A model generated the notes under the pieces. The model was not told the origin of the DNA. It saw only the letters and a program-made list of their open reading frames with translations, and ran no database searches. Position numbers and translations under genes: made by a program. This document shows, piece after piece, positions 11,480 through 22,420 of a stretch of DNA of 64,000 bases. The DNA comes from Aegilops tauschii subsp. strangulata (lineage: Eukaryota > Streptophyta > Magnoliopsida > Poales > Poaceae), in contig NC_053041.3 of the NCBI RefSeq assembly GCF_002575655.3, forward strand, positions 376,261,054-376,325,053, read 5' to 3'. Positions within the stretch are counted from its first letter, which is position 1, and each line of letters opens with the position of its first letter.

Positions 11480-11593
11480 TCATCCATATGGTAGTAGCCT
11501 CCGGGACCGGGTTATCTTTCCCTCCAACGTCCTGGGGTTCTTGACTTCGCTGAAAACCGGCAACATTTGCTGAGTCATATCATTGTAGCCCCC
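11480..11593 (+). repeat. Inverted repeat, left arm, in E4
   Basis: From TCATCCATATGGTAGTAGCC to ATTGTAGCCCCC. The reverse complement occurs at 12649-12762 with only a few mismatches. Confidence 0.85.
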
Positions 11594-11829
11594 GAGTCTC
11601 AAGGTGACTCGAGGAGTTGTCTTGAGATTCTCCATACTTGACCGTGATATAAGCCGGCATAACTTGTATATCATTGGTGTTGATAGCACGATGTAAATCC
11701 ACAGAAGGTTGAGGTGACTGTGGCGGGTTATAAATGATCTCGTATGAGCCGTGTCAGCAATTCGGCCAATGGTTCCTTCTAACTGGCGATTTGAAGTTAA
11801 CAAAACTGTAGTGGCAGCAACTTGAGCGC

Positions 11830-12500
11830 CTGCCCATTGGGCCACCCAGTGCAGACGGCGGTTGATAATATATGACAATTTGCCTCCATTTTGTTGAAAG
11901 AAAACCGGGCTACCCAAGCTGTGACTTGCTCATACTCAATAAACAGCTCATGCAAACAGGTGCGGCCTAGTGTGTTGATGTAGACCAGGCCGCGAGAGAC
12001 GGACGACAAAGGCGACCGCGGCTTCAAAGGCGGCACAGACACATGAGTCGGCCGCAGGCGTTGTAAACCGGCGTGGACGGGCGAGTTAGCCACATCATTT
12101 TGATGTAGTGAACAATTGTCCTGCATCAACAATATTGCAGACCAAGACAAAGATAAACTGCTCTTTGACAAAAAATAATATGTACCAATAAAATATATTT
12201 TAGATGGATATCACCTGATGTGCCAGGCCGGAAATAATCCGCCATTAAATTGATGATCGCTAGGTGAAGTTGAAGTCGCTCATGGGTGAACCGGCCGCGG
12301 CGTGGTAAACCGGTGCGGACGGGTGAGTCAGCCGCGACGTTTGTAAGCCGGCGCGAACAGCGAGTCGACCACGGCGTTGTAAGCTGACGCAGACACATGA
12401 ACCGCCGCGAGGGCGGAAGGGCGAGTAATCCGTGGGGTTGTAAAGTGGTGCGGACGGGCGAGTCAGCTGGCGCGTTTGATGTAAACTGGACCGCGACACG
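11830..12500 (-). repeat. Degenerate GC-rich tandem repeats in E4
   Basis: Variants of GTTGTAAACCGGCGTGGACG followed by GGCGAGT recur about eight times. Frames across it on the minus strand are products of the repeat, not genes. Confidence 0.6.
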
Positions 12501-12613
12501 CGTGCCCGTGGAGCCACGCGACACAGCCGAATGTGCATCCGCGGCATAACACCACTTTTGTAATGAATAATTTACCTGTATATAAAACACAATAGGGCAA
12601 AGTAGTTTTGCTC

Positions 12614-12775
12614 GGATGAAATAATATGCACTATTAAAAACTGAATTTGGGGGCTACAATTATATGACTCAGCAAATGTTGCCGGTTTGTATTGAAGTCA
12701 AGAACCCCAGGACGTTGGAGGGAAAGATAACCCGGTCCCGGAGGCTACTACCATATGGATGAAATAATATGCACT
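12614..12775 (-). repeat. 124-bp inverted copy flanked by 19-bp direct repeats
   Basis: GGATGAAATAATATGCACT is present at 12614-12632 and 12757-12775. Between them is a reverse-complemented copy of 11480-11593. The structure looks like an insertion with target duplication, but the inserted DNA is an inverted piece of the same element from about 1 kb away. Confidence 0.8.
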
Positions 12776-13315
12776 TTTTTTAAAAAATAGGATAAATAGC
12801 ACCCGGTATTTTTCATCGGATAAAGCGGACACTAATGCCGAATAATGTTGGACATAGTCTTGGTCTTTTTCCTTTCAACTCCTCATCCTTTGACTGATGC
12901 CGACAGCTCCTGGGGAGAGTCGACCGCGGCGTTGTAAGCCGGCGCGGACGAGAGAGCCGGCTGGCACGTTGATGTAGACCAGACCGCAGGGGCGACGGCT
13001 GTATATAACAACACTATAGGGCAGAGTGGTTGTTTTCAAAAAATTAATAAGTACTGATAAAAAGTAAACTTGATGGATATCACCTGATTTTTATTTGTTG
13101 GATGAACGTGGACACTGGGATCAAAAACATATCAAATGTCTGATGTCTCCACGTGACCTTCTCCTCTTGTCTTGATATTGAAGTGCCAGCATGTGCACGC
13201 ACTACTCTTTGACAACAGCGTACAAACCCCGGTCTCGTGAGTGGAGCGCCCAAAACGCCTGCAGCCTCTGTGTGCCACGCTGCAATTTTTTTTTCCAGTG
13301 ATGATGATTCGATAG

Positions 13316-13422
13316 TACTCCCTCCGTTCGGAATTACTTGTCTCGGAAATGGATGTATCTAGAACTAAAATACGTCTAGATACATCCATTTCTGCGACAA
13401 GTAATTCCGAATGGAGGGAGTA
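13316..13422. mobile_element. Stowaway (Tc1/Mariner) MITE
   Basis: A 103-bp sequence (13318-13420) that is almost one perfect hairpin. CTCCCTCCGTTCGGAATTAC at the left is mirrored by GTAATTCCGAATGGAGGGAG at the right, flanked by TA target duplications at 13316 and 13421. It matches the common grass Stowaway type with CTCCCTCCGT ends, has no coding capacity and is nested in E4. Confidence 0.95.
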
Positions 13423-14198
13423 GCACTTAACCTCCTCCAACTAATCTCGGAGGTGTCGGTTCCCAATCGTAGACGAAATAATAAATCTGTACTGCACTAG
13501 GACTCTTTCCTTTCCTTTTGAGTCAGGAGTCCTGACTTGCTTTCCTGGCTGCTGGTACTCTGTGTCAAGAGCGCCTTGGAAACGGCTGAGGTGGAGACGG
13601 CAGAAGCCGGCTTACAAGCGGATGCGACAGCTCGGAGTAGTCGGCAGCGGAGACGGGCAGCCGCTGGAGAGACATCCAGCAGCAGGAGACGGCTCAGAGG
13701 CAGCCCTCGACATTATTTTTCCTTCTCTTCTTCTCTTGACCTCGCCATGCAGATAATCATGTAGTAATTAAGGACAGAACACATCTGATCTAGTAGTACT
13801 CAAGTAGTACTAGCCCTCTTCCCAAAAAGAAATAGTTGATGTTGGCTTTCACGTGGCAGAGTGCTAGTTTAAGCGGTACTAGTACTTTTGCTTTGGTCTG
13901 GCCGCTGATTGTGAAAAATCCTTACAGGCTCGGTGGACTGGTAGAACGCTGACTTCAGAGAAAAACTTCAGTCAATCCCGGCGGATCAAAAGTGATCAGA
14001 TGAATCACCGCCGGTAGTAATGAAGAGACCGTAAGCCTAACTTCTTTTGACTTTGCACAAAATTTTGTATCTTGTCGCTATGACTGTTTTCCATTGAGAC
14101 GTTGATCCTTCCGCCTCAAATCTTCTCTCTCTAGTAAATCGCGAGCTTCTCGAACCCTAAAATAGATCCCTCCAAGAACTCATACCACCGTGCGCAAC

Positions 14199-14216
14199 CC
14201 CACGATGGGCGCCAAC
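14199..14216 (-). other. E4 primer binding site
   Basis: Minus strand GTTGGCGCCCATCGTGGG directly after the 5' LTR. The equivalent in E6 is GTTGGCGCCGACCATGGG. The shared TTGGCGCC start links the two elements. Confidence 0.7.
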
Positions 14217-14877
14217 TGTCGTGGAATTGTCACGGCAGATGTCCTAGGGTGAGGACTTAGTCGTGAGGCCAGCGCATCTATGTAGTAGCTTGAGAGGGGT
14301 TGAGCGGAATCGAGAGACGCAACACAAGACGAGGATTTAGACAGCTTCGGGCCCCGGGAAACATCATCCGGTAATAACCCTACATGCTGTTTGAGGCTAG
14401 ATCTCATTACGCTCATGAGGGAGTCGCCGTAAACCGGCTCTCCTCTAATTGTGTCTAGCCCTAGAGATTATTGATTGCTGCCTGTCCCTCTTTGGGGAGC
14501 CCTGCCCCTCCTTATATATGTTGAAATGGGCGGGTTACATGTGGAGTCCTATTAGGATTAGGACTAGTCTATCTTTAATACAAACCGGATACAAGTCTAG
14601 GTCTTAACTCCTTGTAAGGTAAATATTCCTCATGCCTTTCCTCTTAAACCGGCCCACCATTAACATAAACCGGCCTTCTGGGCCTTGGGCCTTGTCATCC
14701 GTCCGCCGCCCGCCGGGTTACCAGTGTGTCATAATGTTTAAGCAGGTTGCTTGTAAACCGCCAGGTCAGGGCGGGTCGCCAGTGAATCGCCAAGTGTCAG
14801 GATGATCATAAATAAACCGCCAAGTCCGGCCGGGTTATACTTCCCGCCGGTATACGCCGCGGGGTATATCCCCGACA
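14217..14877 (-). repeat. E4 5' LTR (minus-strand element)
   Basis: 661-bp partner of 8189-8849, followed by the second AGACC target duplication (14878-14882). Confidence 0.92.
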
Positions 14878-15943
14878 AGACCCATCCGCTAGCATAGCAT
14901 AATGATCGTTAAGTTTTTTTTCTATTGCTTTCTTCATGACTTATACATATTCCTTTGACTATGAGATTATGCAACTTTCGGATACCGGAGGAATACCTTG
15001 TATGCTATCAAACATCACAACGTAAATGGGTGATTATAAAGATGCTCTACAGGTATCTCCGAAGGTGTTTGTTGGATTGGCATAGATCAAGATTAGGATT
15101 GGTCACTCCGAGTATCAGAGAGGTAACTCTGGGCCCTCTTGGTAATACACATCACAATAAGCCTTGCAAGCCATGTGACTAATGAGTTAGTTACGGGATG
15201 ATGTATTACGAAACAAGTAAAGATACTTGCCGGTAACGATATTGAACTAGGTATGAAGATACCAACAATCGAATCTCGGGCAAGTAACATACCGATGACA
15301 AAGGGAATAACGTATGTTGTCATTACGGTACGACCGATAAAGATATTCGTAGAATATGTCGGAACCAATATGAGCATCCAGGTTCCGTTGTTGGTTATTG
15401 ACTGAAGAGGTGTCTCGGTCATGTCTACATAGTTCTCGAACCCGTAGGGTCCGCACGCTTAACATTTAATGATGATTTGTATTATATGAGTTACATGATT
15501 TGGTGATCGAATGTTGTTCGGAGTCCCGGATGAGATCATGGACATGATGAGGAGTCTTGAAATGGTCGAGAGGTAAAGATTCATATATAGGACGATAGTA
15601 TTTGGACACTGGAAGTGTTCCGGGGGTACCAGGTACGTATCGGGTCACCGGAAAGGGTTCCGGGCAACCCCCGGCAAGCTATATGGGCTTAATGGGCCTA
15701 GGAAGGGACATACCAGCCCACAGGGGGCTAATGCACCCCTCCACCAGGCCGCCCAGCCCTAGGGAAGGCAAGGGGGAGGGCTAGCCCCTCTTTCCTTCCC
15801 CTTCTCAAGGGAGAAAGGAAAGGGGGGGCACCTCCTCCTTCCTTCTCCTAGTGCCAAAACAAGGAAGGGGGCGAATTGGGGTGGCACCCCAAGTAGGATT
15901 CGGCCTACTTGGGCGCCCCCTGGCTGCCTTTTCCCCCTCCAAC

Positions 15944-15953
15944 CTATATATAT
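15944..15953 (+). promoter_or_regulatory. TATA box in E3 LTR
   Basis: CTATATATATG upstream of GTGGGGAGGGGGCGCC. BARE1-type LTRs are known to carry TATA boxes that drive retroelement transcription. Assignment is by motif and place in the LTR. Confidence 0.6.
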
Positions 15954-16194
15954 GTGGGGAGGGGGCGCCTAGAGGACACACAAACATCTGTTAGCCGTGT
16001 GCGGCGCCCTCCTCCACAATTTACGCCTCCGGTCATATTGTCGTGGTGCTTAGGCGAAGCCCTGCGCGGATCACTTCACCGTCACCGTCACCACGCCGTC
16101 GTGCTGACGAAAATTACCCTCGACACTTTGTTGGATCAAGAGTTCGAGGGACGTCATCGAGCTAAACATGTGCAGAACTTGGAGGTGTCGTACA

Positions 16195-16316
16195 AATGAA
16201 ACCGCTTCGGATTTCTTTTGATGAAAACCCTTGTTCCGCTCTCGCTCGCCGCTACTAACGGGGTCTCGGTTGATTTTCCTTCCTTTAGCTACTCAGATGT
16301 TTCAGTTCGCTAAGTT
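16195..16316 (-). pseudogene. Organellar 23S/26S rRNA fragment
   Basis: The minus strand reads CTGAAACATCTGAGTAGC, then ATCAACCGAGACCCCGTTAG and TAGCGGCGAGCGAGAGCGG. These are strongly conserved words of domain I of bacterial-type large-subunit rRNA. Only about 120 of some 3000 bases are present. I cannot firmly separate plastid rrn23 from mitochondrial rrn26, but favour mitochondrial. Confidence 0.8.
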
Positions 16317-16373
16317 TGAAAAGTCCAAAGAGCGCAGACTAGCCACGGAGCTTGGATACGGTTTCCTGATCGG

Positions 16374-16490
16374 CTTGATTATTTTTAGATAATAGTAGAT
16401 AGAAAGAACGCTCGTAAGGAGTCCTATTGAAACCAAGAAATATAGGCCTGCTTGCCATCCACACCAGAATAGATAGAGTTTTCCGAAGAA
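16374..16490 (-). pseudogene. ndhB: Plastid ndhB fragment (NAD(P)H dehydrogenase subunit 2)
   Basis: An open stretch on the minus strand contains [15 protein letters not shown], then [11 protein letters not shown] and [12 protein letters not shown] recognise this as an inner transmembrane part of plastid NdhB, a proton-pumping subunit of the thylakoid NDH complex. Only about 39 of roughly 510 residues are present, and both flanks switch abruptly to other sequence. The frame is intact, which suggests fairly recent transfer, directly from the plastid or through plastid-derived mitochondrial DNA. It cannot function. Confidence 0.8.
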
Positions 16491-16859
16491 ACCGAAAGGG
16501 CCAGACCTATATATATTATAAAGAAAGTAATCCAGCTCATTGATTCCTACCACTTAATCTTAATTTATTGTATCTTCCCGGAGTTCCCTCTCCGGGAATT
16601 CATCTTTTATTATAACAGTATATTACTTTATTTATACCTTTAATTGATGATCTTTATTTTATTGGAAATCGTGTAAAGAATACTTGATCGGTCGGAACGA
16701 GAAGAAGTTCGACTACATCAACCACGTTGTCAAATGCTTCCGCTTTCGGTCTACGAGGGTACGTGGACACACTTCCCCCTCTCGTTGTTATGCATCTCCT
16801 AGATAGATCTTGCGTGAGCGTAGGAAATTTTTGAAATTGCATGCTACGTTACCCAACAG

Positions 16860-16877
16860 TGGCATCCGAGCCAGGTC
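16860..16877 (+). other. E3 primer binding site
   Basis: TGGCATCCGAGCCAGGTC, one base after the LTR end, resembles the initiator-tRNA-Met PBS (TGGTATCAGAGC type) used by copia elements. Confidence 0.85.
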
Positions 16878-18098
16878 TATGCGTAGATGATATGCACGAG
16901 TAGAACACAAAGAGTTGTGGGTGGTGATCGTCATACTGCTTACCACCAATGTCTTATTTTGATTCGGCGGTATTGTTGGATGAAGCGGCCCGGACCAACC
17001 TTACATGACCACGTTCATGTGACTGGTTCCACCGACAGACATGCAACTAGTTTTGCATAAAGGTGGCTGGCGGGTGTCTGTTTCTTCAACTTTAGTTGAA
17101 TCAAATTTGACTGCGGCCGGTCCTTGTTGAAGGTTAAAACAGCAAACTTGATAAATCAGCATTGTGGTTTTGATGCGTAGGTAAGAACGGTTCTTGCTAG
17201 AAGCCCATAGCAGCCACGTAAAACTTGCAACAACAAAGTACAGGACGCCTAACTTGTTTTTGCAGGGCATGTTGTGACGTGATATGGTCAAGACATGATG
17301 TGATATACGTTATTCTTTGAGATTATCATGTTTTGTAGAAGTTATCGGCAACTGGCAGGAGCCTTATGGTTGTCGCTTTATTGTATGAAATGCAAACGCC
17401 ATGTAATTGCTTTACTTTATCACTGTGCGTTAGCGATAGTTGTAGAAGCAATAGTTGGCGAGACGACCACGACGCTACGATGGAGATCAAAGTGTCAAGT
17501 CGGTGACGATGGAGATCATGACGGTGCTTTGGAGATGGAGATCAAAGGCACAAGGTGATGATGGCCATATCATGTCACATATTTTGATTGCATGTGATGT
17601 TTATCTTTTATGCATCTTATTTTGCTTAGTACAGTGGTAGCATTATAAGATGATCCCTCACAAAAATTTCGAGGTATAAGTGTTCTCCCTGAGTATGCAC
17701 CGTTGCGACAGTTCATCGTGCTGAGACACCAAGTGATGATCGGGTGTGATAAGCTCTACATTCACATACAACGGGTGCAAGAAAGTTTTGCATATGCGGA
17801 ATACTCGGGTTAAACTTGACGATCCTAGCATGTACAGACATGGCCTCGGAACACTGGAGACCGAAAGGTCGAATGTGAATCATATAGTAGATATGATCAA
17901 CATAGAGATGTTCACCATTGAAAACTACTCCATCTCACGTGATGATCGGACATGGTTTAGTTGATATGGATCACATGATCATTCAGATGACTCGAGGGAT
18001 GTCTATCTAAGTGGTAGTTCTTAAGTAATATGATTAATTGAACTTAATTTATCATGAACTTAGTCCTGATAGTTTTTGCATATCTATGTTGTAGATCA
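16878..18098 (+). other. E3 untranslated leader
   Basis: About 1.2 kb between PBS and gag start with no plausible gene. A long leader is usual for BARE1-type elements. Confidence 0.7.
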
Positions 18099-18575
18099 AT
18101 GGCCCGTGATACCATTCCCTTGAATTTTAACGCGTTCCTAGAGAAAGCTAAGTTGAAAGATGATGGTACCAACTACACAGACTGGGTCCATAACTTGAGG
18201 ATTATCCTCATTGCTGCATAGAACAATTATGTCCTTGATGCATTGCTAGGTGACAAGCCCCCTCCCGCTAATGTAGATGCTTTGAACGCCTGGCAGACGC
18301 GGTCTGATGACTACTCTATAGTTCAGTGTGCCATGCTCTACGGCTTAGAATCGGGACTTAAAAGAAGTTTTGAACATTATGGACCATATGAGATGTTCCA
18401 GGAATTAAAGTTAATATTTCAAGCAAATGCCCGAGTTGAGAGATATGAAGTCTCCAACAAGTTCTATAGCTGGAAGATGGAGGAGAACAGTTCTGTCAGT
18501 GAACACATACTCAGAATGTGTGGGTATCATAACCACTTGACTCAGCTGGGAGTTAATCTTCCGGATGATAGTGTT
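18099..18575 (+). pseudogene. gag: E3 gag, N-terminal part, broken
   Basis: The frame opens at ATG 18099 (MARDTIPLNFNAFLEKAKL), with copia gag features: a tryptophan-rich TNYTDWVHNLRI segment and the NKFYSWKMEENSSVSEHI region near the end. An in-frame TAG at 18219 follows about 40 codons. After about 153 codons gag is interrupted by the LINE E5 at 18576; it resumes in the same frame at 19561 beyond the duplicated target. Gag would form the virus-like particle shell, but stop and insertion prevent that here. Confidence 0.88.
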
Positions 18576-19560
18576 TTTTTGACTGGAAACTGTAGGGACA
18601 ACCCCCCACAGCATTTTACTTTTATTCAAATAGATAATACAATGTACAAAGATTACAAGGGGTAATCAGAACATAAAAGAAAGAAGAAAGGGAACTAAAC
18701 TACTAGTAAAACAAAAAGAACCTCAAGGGGGTAAGAAGGAAATCCACTTTAGCAGGTCCTCCTTGTATCTAGCCTTGACTCTGTGCTGCATGTGTAATAT
18801 CATGGATAAATGCACTTCTCCATTTACGAAAACTCTGCCTCTCATGCCTGAACACTCTTGCATTCCTGATTATCCAGATGTTCCAACAAGCAACAAAGAC
18901 AACTTCAGTAAAAAAAAAGGCTGAGCAAAATCCTGTTTAGCTTGCATAACAATAGCAGACATGTCATCCCCAGGTGACCATGTAATTTGCAGATAGTTCC
19001 ATATTCTCACACTGAAGTTACATTCAAAGAACAGGTGGTTTCTGGTCTCTCTAGTCCTCAAGGGACAAAGAAGGCAGTTAACCCCATCATCAAGATGCCA
19101 ATGTCTTCTTTCCACCATATCCTTGGTATTGAGCCTGTCCATGATTAACATCCAGGCAAACACTTTGATTTTCATTGTGCAGGAGGATTTCCATATCCAG
19201 AGAAGAAGAGGGTTAAAAGACATGTTAGAATGCATGAAAGAGTAGAACAGCTTGGGCTTGAATGCATTACATGTCCCTTGCCAGAACCAAGTGTCCTTTT
19301 ACTCCACTTCTCTACTACAGGAGACCATAAGATCTTGTACAGTCAAGAACTCCTGATATGCCTGAGCAGATAGAGGTAAATGGAACATATTAATCATATC
19401 CTACGACTGGAAGGCCTCAAAGACTGTGATCCATGGATCTTTCACATAAGAGAAGAGCCTAGAGAACCTTAATTGCAAAGGTGCAACTGAATCCCCAATC
19501 TTCCACTTATCAGACCAAAACAGAGCAGAGTTCCCAGAGTTGACTTGAATCCAAGTTGTG
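18576..19560 (-). mobile_element. E5: 5'-truncated LINE in E3 gag
   Basis: Flanked by a perfect 17-bp target duplication TTCCGGATGATAGTGTT (18559-18575 and 19561-19577). The plus-strand left end starts with a T run, the 3' poly(A) of a minus-strand element. Length 985 bp. The coding remnant at 18870-19235 belongs to the end of a plant L1-type ORF2. Long variable target duplication, terminal poly(A) and 5' truncation are typical of target-primed reverse transcription. Confidence 0.93.
18870..19235 (-). pseudogene. LINE ORF2 C-terminal zinc-binding (zf-RVT) region
   Basis: The minus strand contains LLWIWKSSCTMKIKVFAWML, NTKDMVERR, NCLLCPLRTRETRNHLFFEC and VRIWNYL. This pattern (W...K.FAW, CxxC...E...H...C) is the zinc-binding region found downstream of RT in plant non-LTR retrotransposons. 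The endonuclease and RT parts are absent through 5' truncation, and a downstream break near 18880 closes the frame. It has no function here beyond marking the LINE. Confidence 0.85.
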
Positions 19561-21116
19561 TTCCGGATGATAGTGTTATTGACAGAGTTCTTCAATCACT
19601 GCCACCAAGCTACAATGGCTTCGTGATGAACTATAATATGCAAGGGATGGATAAGACAATTCCCGAGCTCTTCGCTATGCTCAAAGTTGCGGAGGTAGAA
19701 ATCAAGAAAGAGCATCAAGTGTTGATGGTTAACAAGACCACTAGTTTCAAGAAAAAGGGCAAGGGAAAGAAGGGGAACTTCAAGAAGAATGGCAAGCAAG
19801 TTTTCACTCCCAAGAAGAAGCCCAAGTCTGGAGCCAAGCCTGAAACTGAGTGCTTCTACTGCAAAGGGACTGGTCACTGGAAGCGGAACTGCCCCAAGTA
19901 TTTGGCAGATAAGAAGGATGGCAAAGTGAACAAAGGTATATTTGATATACATGTTATTGATGTGTACCTTACTAATTCTCGTAGTAGCGCCTGGGTATTT
20001 GCTGGTTCTGTTGCTCATATTTGCAACTCAAAACAGAGGCTACAGTTTAAACGAAGATTGCTTAAGGACGAGGTGAAAATGCATGTCGGGAATGGTTCCA
20101 AGGTCAATGTGATCGCCGTCGGCACGCTACCTCTACATCTACCTTCGGGATTAGTTTTACACCTGAATAACTATTATTTGATGCCAGCATTGAGCATGAA
20201 CATTATATCTGGATCATGTTTGATGCGAGACGGTTATTCATTTAAATCAGAAAATAATGGTTGTTCTATTTATATGGGTAATATCTTTTATGGCCATGCA
20301 CCTTTGAAGAGTGGTCTATTTTTGTTGAATCTCGATCATGGTGATACACATATTCATAATATTGATGCCAAAAGATGCAAAGTTGATAATGATAGTGCAA
20401 CATATTTGTGGCACTGCCGTCTAGGTCATATTGGTGTAAAGCGCATGAAGAAACTCCATGCGGATGGACTTTCGGAATCACTTGATTATGAATCATTTGA
20501 TGCTTGCGAACCATGCCTCATGGGCAAGATGACTAAGAATCCGTTCTCTGGAACAATGGAGCGAGCCATTGACTTATTGGAAATAATACATACCGATGTA
20601 TGCGGTCTGATGAGTGTTGAGGCTCACGGCGGGTATCGTTGTTTTCTGACCTTCACAGATGATTTGAGCAGATATGGGTATATCTACTTAATGAAACACA
20701 AGTCTGAAACATTTGAAAAGTTCAAAGAATTTCATAGTGAAGTGGAGAATCATCGTAACAAGAAAATAAAGTTTCTACCATCTGATCGCAGAGGCGAATA
20801 TTTGAGTTATGAGTTTGGCCTTCATTTAAAACGATGTGGAATAGTTTCACAACTCACGCCACCTGGAACACCACAGCGTAATGGTGTGTCCGAATGTCGT
20901 AACCGTACTTTATTAGATATGGTGCGATCTATGATGTCTCTAACCGATTTACCACTATCATTTTGGGGTTATGCATTAGAGACAGCCACATTCGTGTTAA
21001 ATAGGGCACCGTCTAAATCCGTTGAGACGAGACCGTATGAACTGTGGTTTGGCAAGAAACCTAAGTTGTCACTTCTTAATGTTTGGGGTTGCGATGCTTA
21101 TGTGAAAAAGCTTTAG
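19561..21116 (+). pseudogene. E3 gag C-terminus, protease and integrase
   Basis: One open frame continues gag after the LINE. A CCHC zinc knuckle lies at 19847-19894 (CFYCKGTGHWKRNCP). The protease region has WVFAGSVAHICNS, where copia proteases normally show an aspartate-containing DTG; the catalytic Asp is missing, apparently through a small deletion. Next come GAG-pre-integrase (LWHCRLGHIGVKRM...CEPCLMGKM) and the integrase core with its acidic triad (IIHTDVCG, LPSDRRGEY, NGVSECRNRT). The frame ends at a stop at 21114. Integrase before RT confirms copia order. Protease and downstream parts are non-functional as they stand. Confidence 0.93.
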
Positions 21117-22420
21117 CCTGATAAGCTCGAACCCAAATCGGAGAAGTGCGTCTTCATAGGTTACCCAAAAGAAACTGTTGGGTACACCTTCTATCACAGA
21201 TCCGAAGGCAAGATCTTTGTTGCTAAGAATGGATCCTTTCTAGAGAAGGAGTTTCTCTCAAAAGAAGTGAGTGGGAGGAAAGTAGAACTTGATGAGGTAA
21301 CTGTACCTTCTGTCGAGTTGGAAAGCAGCTCATCACAGAAAACCGTTCCCGTGATGCCTACACCAATTAGAGAGGAAGCTAATGATAATGATCATGAAAC
21401 TTCTGATCAAGTTACAACCAAACCTCGTAGGTCAACCAGAGTACGTTCCACACCAGAGTGGTACGGAAATCCTGTTTTGGAAGTCATGTTACTAGACCAT
21501 GACGAACCTACGAACTATGAGGAAGCAATGATGAGCCCAGATTTCGCAAAATGGCTTGAGGCCATGAAATCTGAGATGGGATCCATGTATGAGAACAAAG
21601 TATGGACTTTGGTTGACTTGCCGATGATCGGCAAGCCATAGAGAATAAATGGATCTTCAAGAAGAAGGCTAACGCTGATGGTAATGTAACCGTCAACGAA
21701 GCTTGACTTGTTGCAAAAGGTTTTCGACAAGTTCAAGGAGTTGACTACGATGAGACTTTCTCACCCGTAGCGATGCTTAAGTCCATCCGAATCATATTAG
21801 CAGTTGCTGCATTTTATGATTATGAAATCTGGCAAATGGACATCAATATTGCATTCCTTAATGGATTTCTTAAATAAGAGTTGTATATGATGCAACCAGA
21901 AGGTTTTGTCGATCCTAAAGGTACTAAAAAAGTGTGCAAGCTCCAGCGATGCATTTATGGACTGGTGCAAGCATCTCGGAGTTGGAATATACGCTTTGAT
22001 GAGGTGATCAAAGCATATAGTTTTATACAGACTTTTGGAGAAGCATGTATTTACAAGAAAGTGAGTGGGAGCTCTGTAGCATTTCTAATATTATATGTGG
22101 ATGACATGTTGTTGATTGGAAATGATATAGAATTTTTGATAGCATAAAAGTATACTTGAATAAGAATTTTTCAATGAAAGACCTCGGTGAAGCTGCTTAT
22201 ATATTGGGCATCACAATCTATAGAGATAGATCAAGACGCTTAACTGGACCTTCACAAAGCACATAGCTTGATAAAGTTTGAAGAAGTTCAAAAGTGACCA
22301 GTCGAAGAAAGGGTTATTTCCTGTGTTACAAGGTGTGACGTTGAGTCAGACTCAATGCCCGACCACTGCAGAAGATAGAGAGAAAATGAAAGTCATTCCC
22401 TATGCCTCAGCCATAGGTTC
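21117..22420 (+). pseudogene. E3 reverse transcriptase, 5' part
   Basis: Continues in the integrase frame with further stops (for example near 21639) and shifts frame before 21881. Recognisable RT parts are the segment before MDINIAFLNGF, the block PEGFVDPKGTKKVCKLQR with CIYGLVQASRSW, and the catalytic FLILYVDDMLLIGND. It is cut at 22420 by E6, whose target duplication GGTTC flanks the break (22416-22420, 35778-35782). Confidence 0.92.

Larger units (their letters stand above)
8189..14877 (-). mobile_element. E4: non-autonomous Gypsy LTR retrotransposon in E3's left LTR
   Basis: Bounded by two 661-bp direct repeats starting TGTCGTGG and ending CCCGACA (8189-8849 and 14217-14877), with a 5-bp target duplication AGACC outside. 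On the minus strand, GTTGGCGCCCATCGTGGGG follows the 14217 LTR (PBS), and a purine tract (CTGGGGGCTAA) precedes the 8189-8849 LTR, so the element reads right to left. The 5.4-kb interior has no gag, protease, RT or integrase. The two LTRs differ at about 19 positions by eye, about 3 percent. The LTR start and PBS resemble those of the autonomous E6. Confidence 0.93.
16194..16664 (-). other. Chimeric organellar DNA patch (LSU rRNA plus ndhB) inside E3 LTR
   Basis: Left flank GGAGGTGTCGTA and right flank TACTTGATCGGTCGG belong to the LTR; the roughly 470 bp between them does not. It contains, all on the minus strand, a piece of organellar large-subunit rRNA (about 16195-16316), 57 bp I cannot place, a 39-codon ndhB-like piece (16374-16490), and an AT-rich remainder (16491-16664) that is unidentified but plastid-like in composition. 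There is no clear target duplication. It looks like filler DNA captured at a double-strand break. Confidence 0.8.
14883..16858 (+). repeat. E3 left LTR, part 2
   Basis: Resumes with CATCCGCTAGCATAGC immediately after the E4 target duplication and matches 36732-37703 of the right LTR up to about 15852. It ends GCTACGTTACCCAACA. An organellar insert occupies about 16194-16664. Confidence 0.92.

Noticed and set aside
12126..12590. Arg-rich open frame in E4 (minus strand)
   Set aside because: Produced by GC-rich tandem repeats; overlapping frames are equally open.
13316..13422. Hairpin as a microRNA precursor
   Set aside because: The TA duplications and CTCCCTCCGT terminal inverted repeats identify a Stowaway MITE; small-RNA production cannot be judged from sequence.
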